A stretch of DNA of 64,000 nucleotides, from the NCBI RefSeq assembly GCF_000372725.1, contig NW_005195300.1:398668-462667 (forward strand), written 5' to 3'. Each line of letters opens with the position of its first letter. Position 1 is the stretch's first letter. Below, piece after piece: positions 38,485-48,060 of the stretch. The DNA comes from Emiliania huxleyi CCMP1516 (lineage: Eukaryota; Haptophyta; Isochrysidales; Noelaerhabdaceae). Under the pieces are notes generated by a model. The model saw nothing but the letters and a program-made list of their open reading frames with translations, was not told the origin of the DNA and ran no database searches. Made by a program: the position numbers and the translations under genes.

Positions 38485-39575
38485 ATGGCGTTCGCTTCGG
38501 CCGGCCTGCCGCCGCCGGCGCTCAACGCTGCCGCTGCCGAGGGCGCGGCGCGCGGCCGCGACGGCGCGCAACCGACCAACGATGGTCAGACGACCGGCGT
38601 GAAGCGCCGCCTCAACAGCGAGCTCGAGAGCGCGCGCATGGACGTCGACGACGCCAAACAGCGTGCCCGTCATCGGCACGTCGCGCGCCATCTGCGTCGC
38701 CTTCAACGGCGAGAGCGAGGCACGCGCCTTCCTCGAGCAGTACGCCGGCGGTGGCGTCCTACTCGTTCTACGTGCGATCGCTCAACAGTCTCGTGCAGCG
38801 TGGGTACGAAGACTCGCGCTGCCGCTTGCTCGTGCAGCGCCACCTGGAGCTGGACTCGAGCAAGCGGCCGCAGCAATCGATACTCGACGTGCCGGCGCAT
38901 GTTTTCAACAGCCGTTACGTCTTCGTGCCCACGCAGAAGTTCGACGACGTCTCGGTTAACAAGTTCAGCCACATCACATACCCTGATCTTCTCAACCAGA
39001 CCTGCTCGTACTGCTCCAGTCGCACGCTGCCGCTCGTCGTCAAGATCCACCCTGCGATCGACGGTCCGGAGAAGGCCCAGCAGCGTCGCCTCCTTCTGAG
39101 GCTGAACGAGAGCGCCTGCGGCTGGCTGCTCTTCGAGTCGAGCTCCTCGATCAATCTCCTCACCACGCACGCAAGGTTCACAGTCACACTCAATGGCGGC
39201 ACGCTCGTCGACAACTTCTACACGGGCACGCCCGTGCTAACGCTCGCGCGCTCGCTCTTCCAGCATACCGATGCGGTAGTGAGCCACTCCAACGTCCAGG
39301 CGGGGCTCGAGCGCATGGCGAGCGTGACGTGGACTGAGACAAACCGATTGCGGCAGCGGCAAGTCGCGTGCTGGATCGAGCGCGCGAGCTTGAGCACCAC
39401 CAAGACGCCGGCGGAGAACATCGCCACCATCGAAATGCACCTACGCCACCACCACGGCGCGGCAGGGCTGGCAGTGTCTCTCGCTCCGGTGAACAGCTCG
39501 TGCGCTATTTCGCCTCCGCAAAGTGGGTCGCATGGCAGTGTTCAGCTCCCAACGTTTGGCAGCGCTACCTCGTAG
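38485..39575 (+). CDS. Capsule-polysaccharide-synthesis-like protein, 5' part uncertain
   Basis: From about 38755 one frame reads VASYSFYVRSLNSLVQRGYE ... RYVFVPTQKFDDVSVNKFSH ... LVVKIHPAIDGPEKAQQRRL ... INLLTTHARFTVTLNGGTLV ... GTPVLTLARSLFQHTDAVVS and stops at 39573-39575. The pattern (K-x-HP, then a Thr/Asn-rich loop, GTPVL and a following aromatic) matches capsule/Kdo-type glycosyltransferases (Capsule_synth-like), which build surface polysaccharide. The frame from ATG at 38485 (MAFASAGLPPPALNAAAAEG) and another at 38663 (SRAICVAFNGESEARAFLEQ) precede it; linking them needs unresolved introns or frameshifts near 38640-38755. Confidence 0.5.
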
Positions 39576-39887
39576 TCTCTTCTCTCTACGTGTCCCATAA
39601 ACTCGCACACAACGACCCCTCTAGGAGGCCTCCGCGCGTGGGGGCGGGGCGGGCGCCGCAGGGGGGGCACTTGGTGACTTGCTTCTTGGTACTTGGAGCG
39701 GGGCGCCGCGGCGCGCGCGGGCAGGGGGGGGGTCGGGGTGCGGCCCCGGCCCGCGGCCCTCTCCGCCCTCGCGGCCGTCGCACGACGACGTCGAACTTAA
39801 CTCTGTCGACTTTTTTCCACGGCCAAATTGGACAGCGAGGAGGAATTTTATTGGGTCGCATTCATTCACTCACTCACGCACCTTTGG
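39576..39887. other. Intergenic stretch, no gene recognised
   Basis: GC-rich with overlapping short ORFs. Near 39890-39950 the (CTC)n stretch is the acidic C-terminal tail of the minus-strand WD40 gene. Confidence 0.4.
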
Positions 39888-42800
39888 TCACTCCTCCTCC
39901 TCCTCCTCGTCGCCGTCCTCGTCGTCGTCGTCCTCCTCCTCCGCCGGCTCGCCGTTGCTAAAGTCCATCATGACGACCGCGTTGTTGGTGCCGTCCGCCA
40001 TCAGCCACGAGGACGACAGCTGGACGGACCCGATGTACGGCGTGAAGCCCTGCAGCATGAAGCGCAGCCGGCCGAGGGAGATGTCCCACACGCGCACGGT
40101 CCCGTCTCGAGCTCCCGAGACGACCTTCTCCGCGTCGCCTACTCTCGGGTGATCTCGCGTCATCTCGCGGCATCTCGGCGCATCTCGGCGCGCCACCCCT
40201 CTGCAAGCCGCCGTCGACGCAGACCACGGGCGCCGTGTGGCCGTCGAAGCGGGTCAGCCGCCGCTCGGAGCCCTGTAGGACACGCCTCGGACATGTCTAC
40301 GACGTGTCCTGGAAGTGTCCCGCCAGCAGCCGGTGCACCACCACCTCCTCCTCGTCGAGGCGCCAGAGCGCGACGCCGCCACCGGCGCACGAGGTGACGA
40401 GCCTGCGTACCACACCTCCAGAGTCTCGAATCCAGTGTGGGTTCTCTCCCATGGGTGGTGCGGTAGCAGAGAAGAGAGTTGCGGGCCTGCGTGGTGCATA
40501 CGCCGACGTCGGGGCGGGAAGGCGGTGATGTGCGGAGTGCGGAGGAGGTTTCAGAGCAGGGGGGGGGGGGCGGGAAGGCGGTGATGTGCGGAGTGCGGAG
40601 GCTTCAAAGCAGGGGGGGGGGGGGGGAGCGACGCAAATACAGTGAATGCAGCCGAACACGGGCGAGTACAGCGGAGCACGTCTGCTCTCGAGCACGGGTT
40701 GGGAGGGGCAAGACTGCGTGTTCCGCTTCTCGGACGACGAGATACGGGGAGGTACGGGGAGATATGGGGGAGGGATTCCGCTTCTAGGGCGACGAGATAC
40801 GGGGAGATACGGGGAGATACGGGGGAGATATGGGGGAGATCTTCCGCTTCTAGGGCGGCGAGCTGTGAGACGGTGACAAGACGCACGGCGGAGACGGGCG
40901 AGTCGTGCGCCTTGAAGAGCAGTACCCTCTTATACCCCCTTTATACCCGTTTATACCCGTTTATACCCGCTATACCCCTTATGAGAAGAGCAGTACCCCC
41001 TTATATCCCCCTCTACCCTCTTATCCCCCCCGTAGACCGGCGAGTCGTGCGCCTCGAACGAGAAGAGCAAGACCCCCTTATACCCCCTTATACCCGTTAT
41101 ACCCCTAGCCTTGAAGGAGAAGAGCAGCCGGAGCGGCGAGAGAGAGCAGACGCAGACCTGAGGAGATCACCGGGAGATGTGGGGGAGGTGTGGGGGAGGT
41201 GTGGGGGAGGTGTGGGGGAGGTGTGGGGGAGGTGTGGGGGAGGTGTGGGGGAGGTGTGGGGAGGCGTGGGGGAGAAGTGAGCAGGCGCGGACCGATCCGT
41301 CGTCGAGGCCGAGGGCGGCATAGCCCTCGCAGACATCCATGCAGAGGATGGGGCGCTTTGCCTGCAGCGGGTAATCTCGGGTAATCTCGGGTAATCTCGG
41401 GTGATCTCGGGTGATCTCGGGTGATCTCGGGTGATCTCGGGTGATCTCGGGTAATCTCGGGTAATCTCGGGTGATCTCGGGTGATCTCGGGTGATCTCGG
41501 GTGATCTCGGGTGATCTCGGGTGATCTCGGGTGATCTCGGGTGATCTCGGGTACTCCCAGATCCGCGAGAAGGGGTCGCTTTGCCTAGAAGCAGATCTGG
41601 GGAGAGATGGGGAGAGATGGGGAGATATGGGGAGATATGGGTCGCTTTGCCTAGAAGCAGATATGGGGAGATATGGGAGATATGGGGAGATATGGGTCGC
41701 TTTGCCTAGAAGCAGATATGGGGAGATATGGGAGAGATGGGGAGATATGGGTCGCTTTGCCTAGAAGCAGATATGGGGAGATATGGGGAGATATGGGGAG
41801 ATATGGGTCGCTTTGCCTAGAAGCAGATCTGGGGAGATATGGGGAGATATGGGGAGATATGGGTCGCTTTGCCTAGAAGCAGATCTGGGGAGATATGGGG
41901 AGAGATGGGGAGAGATGGGGAGAGATGGGGAGATATGGGTCGCTTTGCCTAGAAGCAGATCTGGGGAGATATGGGGAGATATGGGGAGAGATGGGGAGAT
42001 ATGGGTCGCTTTGCCTAGAAGCAGGAGACGCCGCCCTCAGGGCACGAATACGGTACTGTGCAGCGTCTTCAGAGCACCGCCAGAATCCAACGGAGAAGAG
42101 GACAGCGAACACAGCGGAGTACGGCCGAATACGGCGGAATGCGTGTCCTCTCGGGCGCTAGTTGGGAGACATGAACACGTACTCCGCTTCTAGGGCGCGA
42201 GAGATGGGGAGAGATGGGGCGAGAGATGGCGAGAGATGTCAGCTTCTGGGGCGCGTTGCCTGCAGCGCCGCGACTCGGCTGCCTGTGCGTACGTCCCACT
42301 GGGCGAGCCTTCGGTCTGCCGACGCGGAGAAGGCCGTCGCGCCGCCCTCCCAGTGCACACCCGTGACCACGCCCTCGTGGCTCGCTCGCATCAGCGTCCG
42401 GCTCGTGTTGCGCAGGAAGACGGCGCCTAGAAGGCTCCTAGAAGCTTCCTAGAAGCTTCCTGGAGGGTCCGCTCGTGTTGCGCAGGAAGACGGCGCCGCA
42501 CGCGTGTCCAGACGCCACGTGGTCGCCGTCGAATGCGAGCGCGGTCACCTCGCTGGTGCCGTCGCCGTCGTCCGCCTCCGCCTCCTCCTCGTACACCACC
42601 CCCAGCTCCTCCTCCTCCTCCTCCTCCTCCTCCTCCTCCTCCTCCTCCTCCTCCACGTCTGCCGCCGCCTCTGCCGCCGCCGCCGCCGCCTCCTCCTCCT
42701 CCTCCTCCTCCTCCTCCTCCTCCTCGTTTAGGAGCGGGTCCCACTGCCGGAGCACCTCGCCAGAGGCGACGTCCGCGAGGATCACCGTGCCGCTGTGGGT

Positions 42801-43139
42801 ACCGCAAGCGACCAGCCCATTCTCGCACTGCAGCCGGCGCACCCAGTCGTCGAGCACCAGCAGCGTCTTCTGCTCGCACGTGCCGGTGCGCCAGTTGGAG
42901 GCGGCGGTCATCATCTCCTCCATCTGCTGCTGCTGCATCCTCTGCTGCAGCAGCGACATGTCCCAACCGTCTCCGCCGCTCTCGCCACCCTCGCCGCCGC
43001 TGCCGCCGCTACTGCCGTCGTCGCTATTTTCGCCGCTGCCGCCGGCCAGCAGACGAGGCGCCGCGCTCCGCACGCCGCGTTGCGGTGGCGGTGTCAGGGG
43101 TAGCAGCAGCGAGAAGCTGCACAGAGCCACGGGCAACAT
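39888..43139 (-). CDS. WD40-repeat protein with acidic inserts, multi-exon
   Basis: ATG at 43139 (MLPVALCSFSLLLPLTPPPQ, signal-peptide-like). Exon 1 (to 42497) carries LLVLDDWVRRLQCENGLVAC, VILADVASGEVLRQWDPLL, two long Glu runs and VTALAFDGDHVASGHACG. Further exons recognised: about 42251-42426 (AVFLRNTSRTLMRASHEGVV ... DRRLAQWDVRTGSRVAALQ), 41288-41372 (AKRPILCMDVCEGYAALGLD), about 40880-40925 (LFKAHDSPVSAVRLVTVSQ), about 40320-40415 (LVTSCAGGGVALWRLDEEEV), about 40205-40275 (RLTRFDGHTAPVVCVDGGLQ) and 39888-40138 (GDAEKVVSGARDGTVRVWDI ... SNGEPAEEEDDDD). Together they make a WD40 propeller with acidic tails, a protein-interaction scaffold. Introns are mostly decamer repeats; some joins are not proved. 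Confidence 0.7.
40553..41280. repeat. Simple repeats in WD40-gene introns
   Basis: Blocks of poly-G, GAGATACGGG decamers (40735-40845), TATACCCCCTTATACCC units (40920-41105), and GTGGGGGAGGT units of 10-11 bp (41178-41270). On the minus strand these are pyrimidine-rich (CTCCCC, CTCCCCATAT) and lie just upstream of recognised WD40 exons, consistent with intron polypyrimidine tracts. Confidence 0.75.
41372..41562. repeat. GGGTGATCTC decamer array
   Basis: About 19 head-to-tail copies of GGGTAATCTC/GGGTGATCTC, with the A/G variants clustered in runs, showing local copying between neighbours. It lies in the WD40-gene intron directly upstream (minus sense) of the AKRPILCMDV exon. Confidence 0.9.
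41562..42025. repeat. Compound array copying a splice acceptor and exon start
   Basis: Seven to eight units, each with GGGTCGCTTTGCCTAGAAGC followed by AGATCTGGGGAGATATGGGG decamers in varying number. On the minus strand each unit reads CTTCTAG|GCAAAGCG, close to the true acceptor CTGCAG|GCAAAGCGCCCC at about 41372. The intron therefore carries repeated decoy copies of the next exon's start. Confidence 0.8.
42401..42497 (-). repeat. WD40-gene intron created by a 27-bp exon-junction duplication
   Basis: Two perfect 27-bp copies (42401-42427 and 42471-42497; plus strand begins GCTCGTGTTGCGCAGG) at a period of 70 bp. On the minus strand the 70-nt intron 42427-42496 starts GCGCCG and ends TTCTAG, removes exactly one copy, and joins HACG|AVFLRNTSRT in frame. 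The filler is a CTTCCTAGAAG repeat. Confidence 0.87.
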
Positions 43140-43229
43140 GCCCGGGGGGCCCTTCCCAACAAGAAGAAAAACCGGACCCAAGACATTCTTCGCGTGCTTC
43201 CTCGAATTTTCGCATGGCACCGCGATCCC
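43140..43229. promoter_or_regulatory. Divergent promoter region, about 90 bp
   Basis: 90 bp between the ATG of the WD40 gene (minus, 43139) and the ATG of the lumenal protein (plus, 43230). It contains AAGAAGAAAAACC. A shared bidirectional promoter is inferred from the spacing. Confidence 0.4.
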
Positions 43230-43733
43230 ATGCTTCTACTCGCTCCCATGCTGAGCGCGCACTCGCGCCCAGCGGCCACAGCTGTCACGCGGCGTGCAGT
43301 GCTCGCAACTTCTGCTGCGGTGTCGCCGCTGCTGGCGTGGCATCTATCCGCGAGCGCCGCGGACGCCGCCTCTGTCGCGTCGACACTGAGGGCGGCCAGC
43401 CGGGAAAGCAAGATCGATGAGCGCAAGGAGCGGGAGTTGCTTGATGAGATGCGCAAGATCAAACGGGCGGAGGAGATGGAGGCGGCGGAGCTCCGACGGC
43501 TTAGCGCGGCACAAGAGAACCGGCTGGCGCTGGCGACAAACGTCGAGTCGCCAGAGAGACTTGCGGAGGAGATGTCGGAGGACAGAAAGGCCCTCGAGGC
43601 GGACGAGAGGGAGATCGCGTTCATCAGAGAGGAGTACAAGGAGGGCATGGCCAAACTGCGCAAGGAACGGTCGGAAGTGCTTCGGAGAAGGCCTACCTCA
43701 GCTATCGATCGGTTGAGGTTGAAGCAAGATTGA
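43230..43733 (+). CDS. Predicted thylakoid-lumen coiled-coil protein
   Basis: ATG at 43230 gives 167 residues, no introns. The N-terminus MLLLAPMLSAHSRPAATAVT is a signal plus transit peptide. It is followed by TRRAVLATSAAVSPLLAWHL and ASA, a twin-arginine thylakoid transfer signal with an AxA cleavage site. The mature part is a charged helix (ESKIDERKERELLDEMRKIK ... EEMEAAELRRLSAAQENRLA ... DEREIAFIREEYKEGMAKLR), so a lumenal coiled-coil protein is inferred. Family not recognised. An upstream in-frame extension exists but lacks the expected presequence order. Confidence 0.6.
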   Translation: MLLLAPMLSAHSRPAATAVTRRAVLATSAAVSPLLAWHLSASAADAASVASTLRAASRESKIDERKERELLDEMRKIKRAEEMEAAELRRLSAAQENRLALATNVESPERLAEEMSEDRKALEADEREIAFIREEYKEGMAKLRKERSEVLRRRPTSAIDRLRLKQD

Positions 43734-44111
43734 GCGATGTACTAGTACCAGCAGAGATGCCTCCGTTCCGGCTCCGTGGCCAGCATGGGCACGGCCAATG
43801 TTACTCCGTGCTCGCCATTCCCTCGCCGTATGCGACTCCACTCGACTGTGGCCTGAGCCGGTTCTCAGGTTCCTTCACACGTGACACGACAGATAGTAGA
43901 CGTAAAGGTAAGGTAAGGTAAGGTAAATTTCTCCACACACACAAAGTGGTGGGGCAAGGGGGGGCGACCCTCGGAGGCCCCTTTTTTCGTGGCAAACCTC
44001 GTCAAAGCGCGTTTGACGTGACTGCGTTCTGACGTTATATGACATCCACGAGTACAGTATCTCTGTACTTGCGCGCACAAACCGCACAGACACAAGTCAC
44101 AGAACACACGC
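43734..44111. repeat. GGTAAGGTAAGG plus TTCTCCACACACACAA repeat
   Basis: At about 43903-43995: four GGTAA units, then TTTCTCCACACACACAAAGT and GGTGGGGCAAGGG. Relatives lie at about 36862-36905 and 63256-63330. In minus orientation the element reads ...GTGTGTGTGGAGAA...ACCTTACCTTACC, i.e. a pyrimidine-rich end. No gene is seen in the rest of this interval. Confidence 0.7.
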
Positions 44112-45730
44112 TCAGTTCAGGGAGCGCTCCACTCGAAGCCCTTTGCAGGCAGCTCCTTCATTCAACGCCGGTGGTGTTGCGGTGCGCGCTAGGGCAGGAG
44201 GCGACGGTGGTGGCGCGATCGAGAAGAATCTGCCATAGCTTGCGGAAGCAGCATTAGGCGCTGCAAAGCCAGCGACGGTGCTTACGATTTCATATGCACC
44301 CGTCGCCGTCAGGTGGCCAAACGTCCAATCTGTGGGGTCGCGCTTGCGATTCGCGTTGCTGTTTGCCCCCGAAGACGTGACCAACTCGTATTGTGCCACG
44401 TGCTCGTGGCTCGCCAGCTGTAGTCGCAGCACCGCTTCGTTGCCCGCAAAATTGCCGTCGATCCACTTTGTATTCAAGTTGCTGTCGACGGCACTGTCTG
44501 CCGTCTCCCACGGGGCGTAGTGTACGCCGTCGGGATTCTCAGCAGACTCGACCGGAACCACTGAACCCGAGTCGTCGTATAAGATGATCTCGGCGAGAGA
44601 GATCGCTGCTGATGAGGAGTCACGCGTTCCGGTGAAAATGAACTGCCAAATGTCGTTGGTCGGTGGCGGCGGCGGGCGGAACGGGGGCACTTGCCCTGGC
44701 GGCAGGTGCGGAGGAGGCCGAGGGCTCGGCGACGTTGGTGGTGGCAACGGAGGCGGGGACAACGCGGTGGGGGACACCGGCGGCGACGGCGGCGGCGATG
44801 GCGGCGGCGGGCTCGGGGGCGGGCCGACCCATTCCATCAGATGGTGTGCCGGCAGCGGTCTGCACGAATGTGCCCGGGAAGGAGCCGCCTGGCTTCTGCG
44901 TCACGCCATTGGGCACGAAGTACGAGACCAAGGGGTTGGCAGGAGCGGCACGCTCCACCACGAGCCTTGCTCAAGTGTGGCCTCGTGCACGGGCTCCAGC
45001 GAGACCAGGCACGCCGGCTCATCGTTGCAGTCGTAGTAGCAGCTGCTCAGAGACTCTGGGCACGTGACCGCCCACGACTTGATGATCGAGGCCGTCATCT
45101 GCCGGTCGCGCCGCCGTGAGCACTCACTCTGACTCTCGTACGCCCAGAGGGCAGTGTTGCTGATGAGCATGTAGCTCTCGGCCTTGTCAATCCCGCCAAA
45201 GAGCATACGGATCTGCAGCGAGAGGTCAAACAGGTTCACCTCGCCGTCGGCGTGGAAGTCGCCCAAGAGGCTCGACGCCATGTCGTAGCAGGGGAAGTTG
45301 GCAGGCGCGGTCTCGAAGATGGACGAGTCGCACTGAGTCGCCACGCCAAAGGCCAGTCGCCACATGGCCGTGTCCTGGATCAAGTCCTGGTTGGAGCCGT
45401 AAGACGGGTCGACGATCTCAAGCCCTGGCAGATGCGCTCTGACATCGGCGCCCCGGGGACCATGGGCGGCGAAGGAGGTGGTGAGGGCGGCAGCGGCGAC
45501 GGGCTCTGTACGGGCAAGGTTGGTGGTAGCGGAATGGGTGCCGGCAGCAGAGGCGGAGGCGGAGGCGGCGGCAGCGCGGGCGGCGACGAGGTGGGCGGTG
45601 GCGACAGCGGCGGCGGCGGCGGGGGCCCCAAAACGGAGTCAACAAACCCCGGTATAGCCAGATGACCTCTCATACTAGGAGCATCGGCCATGGCCGCAGG
45701 GAGCGCGGGGGAGGGCGCTGGAAGCAACAC
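44112..45730 (-). pseudogene. Proline-rich extracellular protein with dockerin-like and F5/8-like parts, frameshifted
   Basis: From ATG at 45730 or 45691: MRGHLAIPGFVDSVLG, a (PPPPSP)n linker, then in another frame DVRAHLPGLEIVDPSYGSNQ and MWRLAFGVATQCDSSIF, with a dockerin/EF-hand-like motif GDFHADGEVNLFDLSLQIRM and CPESLSSCYYDCNDEPAC. Next, in a second new frame, VSYFVPNGVTQKPGGSFPGT, and in a third another Pro-rich linker and a discoidin-like domain (ISLAEIILYDDSGSVVPVES ... LNTKWIDGNFAGNEAVLRLQ). Three frame changes (near 45450, 44960 and 44830) interrupt an otherwise sensible order. Either the gene is broken or homopolymer errors or tiny introns are involved. Likely role if intact: secreted Ca2+-binding cell-coat protein. 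Confidence 0.55.
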
Positions 45731-46104
45731 GGAGCTCCGTTGGAGACGTTTTCAAGATTAGCGTGTCAGAGTGACAAATGGCACAGGCCTTGGTGACCCA
45801 CCGCGGTGGCAGCGAGCCAGGGCAAGCGACCTGCCGCATGACGGGTAGACCTCGAAAAAGAATTTTTCAATCAAATATAAGAAAAGACCTGACAGACCGA
45901 ACCTAATCTTGGTGTCCGGCATGTACATAAATAAGCAAACCCCGTTCCCGCGCCACGGGTTCGTCTCGTCCTCTGCCTGTCGTGTGTTTGGCGCAGGGCG
46001 GCGCAGGGGCCGGGCCTGCTGGCCGTGGCGCAGCGTGAAAGGAGAGGTACAGCATATTACAGGCCCGTCTCAGGCGAGGTGACTGCCGGCGGGGCAGCAA
46101 GCAG
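45731..46104. other. Intergenic stretch, no gene recognised
   Basis: Includes an AT-richer patch (GAATTTTTCAATCAAATATA near 45860-45885) unlike the surroundings, possibly a promoter or a 3' end. No coding support. Confidence 0.35.
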
Positions 46105-46920
46105 CTACGGGGTGCGCGGGTCCTCCAGGCCGACCTGCTTCTGCAGCCGCGCCATGCGGTCGAGCACCGGCTCCACCTCGCGCACGAACGCCTTCAGCTC
46201 CGCCGCCAGAGTCTCGTCCGAGCACTGCCCGTTCTCGCAGCCGAGGTGCGTATGCCGGCGCACCTCCTCCCAGTCGGGGGTGCTCTGCCGCAGCCCGGCG
46301 GCAAAGGCGGCGCGGGAGAAGCGGTCGAGGTACCGGGCGAGCGAGCGCTCAAACCCGCTCCGCGTCGCATCGGGCAGCGACGTCTTGCCCCGCAGGTGCT
46401 CCTTGAAGATCTCGACCCAAAACGAGACCGACAGCCGCGACCAGAGCAGCGCCTCCGCCCCCGTAGACCGCGCTGGCCCCCCGTTCGGGTGCCGCGAGCC
46501 GCGACGCAGCTCGTCCCGCAGCAGCACCTGCATCGATACTACCCGGCCGCCTGCGGCCTTCTCGACTCGCTTCAGGTTCTTCCGCGCGTCAACGACGCCT
46601 CTCCTGGTAAAGTCGCCGAACCGCTCGACCGCGTGAGAGAACTCCTCCCCGGCAGACACAAATCTGCGGACATCGATGTCACCGTTCACCTTGACGCTCG
46701 ACGAGAAGCGCCGTGCGAATTTCCTCAGCTCAACCTTTGGCCCAGTGAGAGCTACCTCGTCCGTCGACCGGAGACCAAGCATTGTGGCCACGAGCATGGT
46801 GGCGACGGAGCTCACGAGCCGGAGGCCGAGCATGGCCGATGCGAGGGACGGCGACCAGACGTTCCGATCAGCCGTCAAGTCCCGGAAGTTACATAAGAAA
46901 ACGAGCGATTTGCACATGTT
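46105..46920 (-). CDS. Glycolipid-transfer-protein (GLTP) fold protein
   Basis: The minus frame from about 46920 (MCKSLVFLCNFRDLTADRNV; an internal Met at MLGLRLVSSVATMLVATMLG) to the stop at 46105. The core DIDVRRFVSAGEEFSHAVER, FGDFTRRGVVDARKNLKRVE, VVSMQVLLRDELRRG and TGAEALLWSRLSVSFWVEIF follows the GLTP pattern: helix with D-x-F, a basic N/K helix (DxxxNxxK), and LLW preceding the last helices; the Asp, Asn/Lys and Trp line the glycolipid head-group pocket. GLTP-fold proteins move sphingolipids between membranes. The very 5' end, near an introner insertion at 47.0 kb, is uncertain; the ORF runs on to 47085 only by reading through that element. Confidence 0.6.
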   Translation of the reverse strand, partial: NMCKSLVFLCNFRDLTADRNVWSPSLASAMLGLRLVSSVATMLVATMLGLRSTDEVALTGPKVELRKFARRFSSSVKVNGDIDVRRFVSAGEEFSHAVERFGDFTRRGVVDARKNLKRVEKAAGGRVVSMQVLLRDELRRGSRHPNGGPARSTGAEALLWSRLSVSFWVEIFKEHLRGKTSLPDATRSGFERSLARYLDRFSRAAFAAGLRQSTPDWEEVRRHTHLGCENGQCSDETLAAELKAFVREVEPVLDRMARLQKQVGLEDPRTP

Positions 46921-47015
46921 CGTGTGCATTTTCGATGGAAGAAGAAGAACTCTATGGAGCTCCCACCCAACCAAGCAAGGTAGATGGTCTTGTTTGGCCC
47001 AAAAGGGCCCTGCAA

Positions 47016-47143
47016 TAGGTACACAAAGAAAGAAAGAAAACAGACAACCCAAGGGAGGGATGGGAGGACGGCACGCCGCCACCACACAGGGATTTTAAGG
47101 AGAGGTGTGTGGTGCGCTAGCCGTCGCCCACCCTAGGTACACA
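47016..47143 (+). mobile_element. Introner-family element with a perfect 10-bp target duplication
   Basis: TAGGTACACA at 47016-47025 and 47134-47143 flanks a 108-bp element that begins AAGAAAGAAAGAAAACAGAC and ends GCTAGCCGTCGCCCACCC. If transcribed in plus sense, AG|GTACAC would act as donor and CCCTAG as acceptor, removing the element plus one duplication copy exactly. The element folds as a hairpin (CACCACAC with GTGTGGTG; GACGGC with GCCGTC). Confidence 0.92.
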
Positions 47144-47213
47144 CCCCCTAGTTTCGCCCATTTTCACCATTTTTACAACAAACACATCTCTCTCTCCCAT
47201 TTTTTATATATAG

Positions 47214-47618
47214 TTAGAGGCTGCGCAGGCCGTCCCAATCAATGAAAAGCGATCGGTTGGCGAGTGCCGCCACAGCAAACCACATAGCATAGCCACCGAA
47301 CAGGTTGCCAAGCCCATTATTGCCACAAAGGCACGCAGCGTCGACAACTAGCAGGCGGTCGTGGCGATCGTACCGCTGCGCATTGTTGACAAGATGCCGC
47401 AGTACCGGACTCTTTGCCTCACAGCTTTCGCGGAAGCGTGACAGGTCGCGGGTGACCAAAGGTGAGCTCGAGAATTGCATGTGTATGTTCTCATCTGACA
47501 GGCGTGCATGCTGCGAGGGCGTGCTCGTTGCGGTATCATGTAAATGGTCTGGCGCCTCATCCGCGGGATTCGTCGAGGCTGCGAGCAACACTTGGACTCC
47601 GAGCAAGACTGAGCCCAT
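47214..47618 (-). CDS. Secreted/type II protein, fucosyltransferase-like N-terminus, short
   Basis: 134 residues from 47618: MGSVLLGVQVLLAASTNPAD is a possible signal or anchor. The end, RLLVVDAACLCGNNGLGNLF then GGYAMWFAVAALANRSLFID W, resembles the N-terminal nucleotide-sugar loop of GDP-fucose transferases (G-x-GN-x(3)GY, then hydrophobic helix, N-R-x-L-x-I-D-W). The frame stops just after, at 47214, where the catalytic domain should continue, so the gene is truncated or continues after an unrecognised intron. Upstream, ATTATATGC-type AT-rich sequence (about 47710-47740) could be its promoter. Confidence 0.4.
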   Translation of the reverse strand: MGSVLLGVQVLLAASTNPADEAPDHLHDTATSTPSQHARLSDENIHMQFSSSPLVTRDLSRFRESCEAKSPVLRHLVNNAQRYDRHDRLLVVDAACLCGNNGLGNLFGGYAMWFAVAALANRSLFIDWDGLRSL

Positions 47619-48060
47619 GTTAGACGACGGGCCGCCGCGTATTCACTATCTCGTACGAGTATCGATGCACATTCACTATTTTTATCTCCCCGTTGCCCCC
47701 TACTCGCTTAAGAGTTGTATGTATAGCATATAATATCATTTGCCGGACACACACACTCGAGCGCTTCACATGTCGGCACTTTGGTAGTCCGTAGCGGTGG
47801 CAACCAAAGTGCGCATCAGAGCGCGAAATTGTTGCCGGCCACGCTCAGTCCGCGCATACAATCCGCGCGCTTCGCACGCGTGCAACCCGCGCGCTTCACA
47901 CGCGCATCCCACGCGAAATGTTTGCACGTGCGCCTCGCACGCACCCGTCAGCGCGTGCCCGCGCTCGTCGCCCTCCTCTCGCGATCCCCCGTCTCGCTCC
48001 CCCGCAGCTCGCTCCGCTGCGGGCGGCTGCGGGCGCCCTTCTCACAGCAACAGGCTCGAC
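47619..48060. other. Intergenic stretch with CGCGCTTC ACACGC-type short repeats
   Basis: At about 47820-47930 are imperfect repeats of CGCGCTTC(G/A)CACGCG. No gene recognised. Confidence 0.4.
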
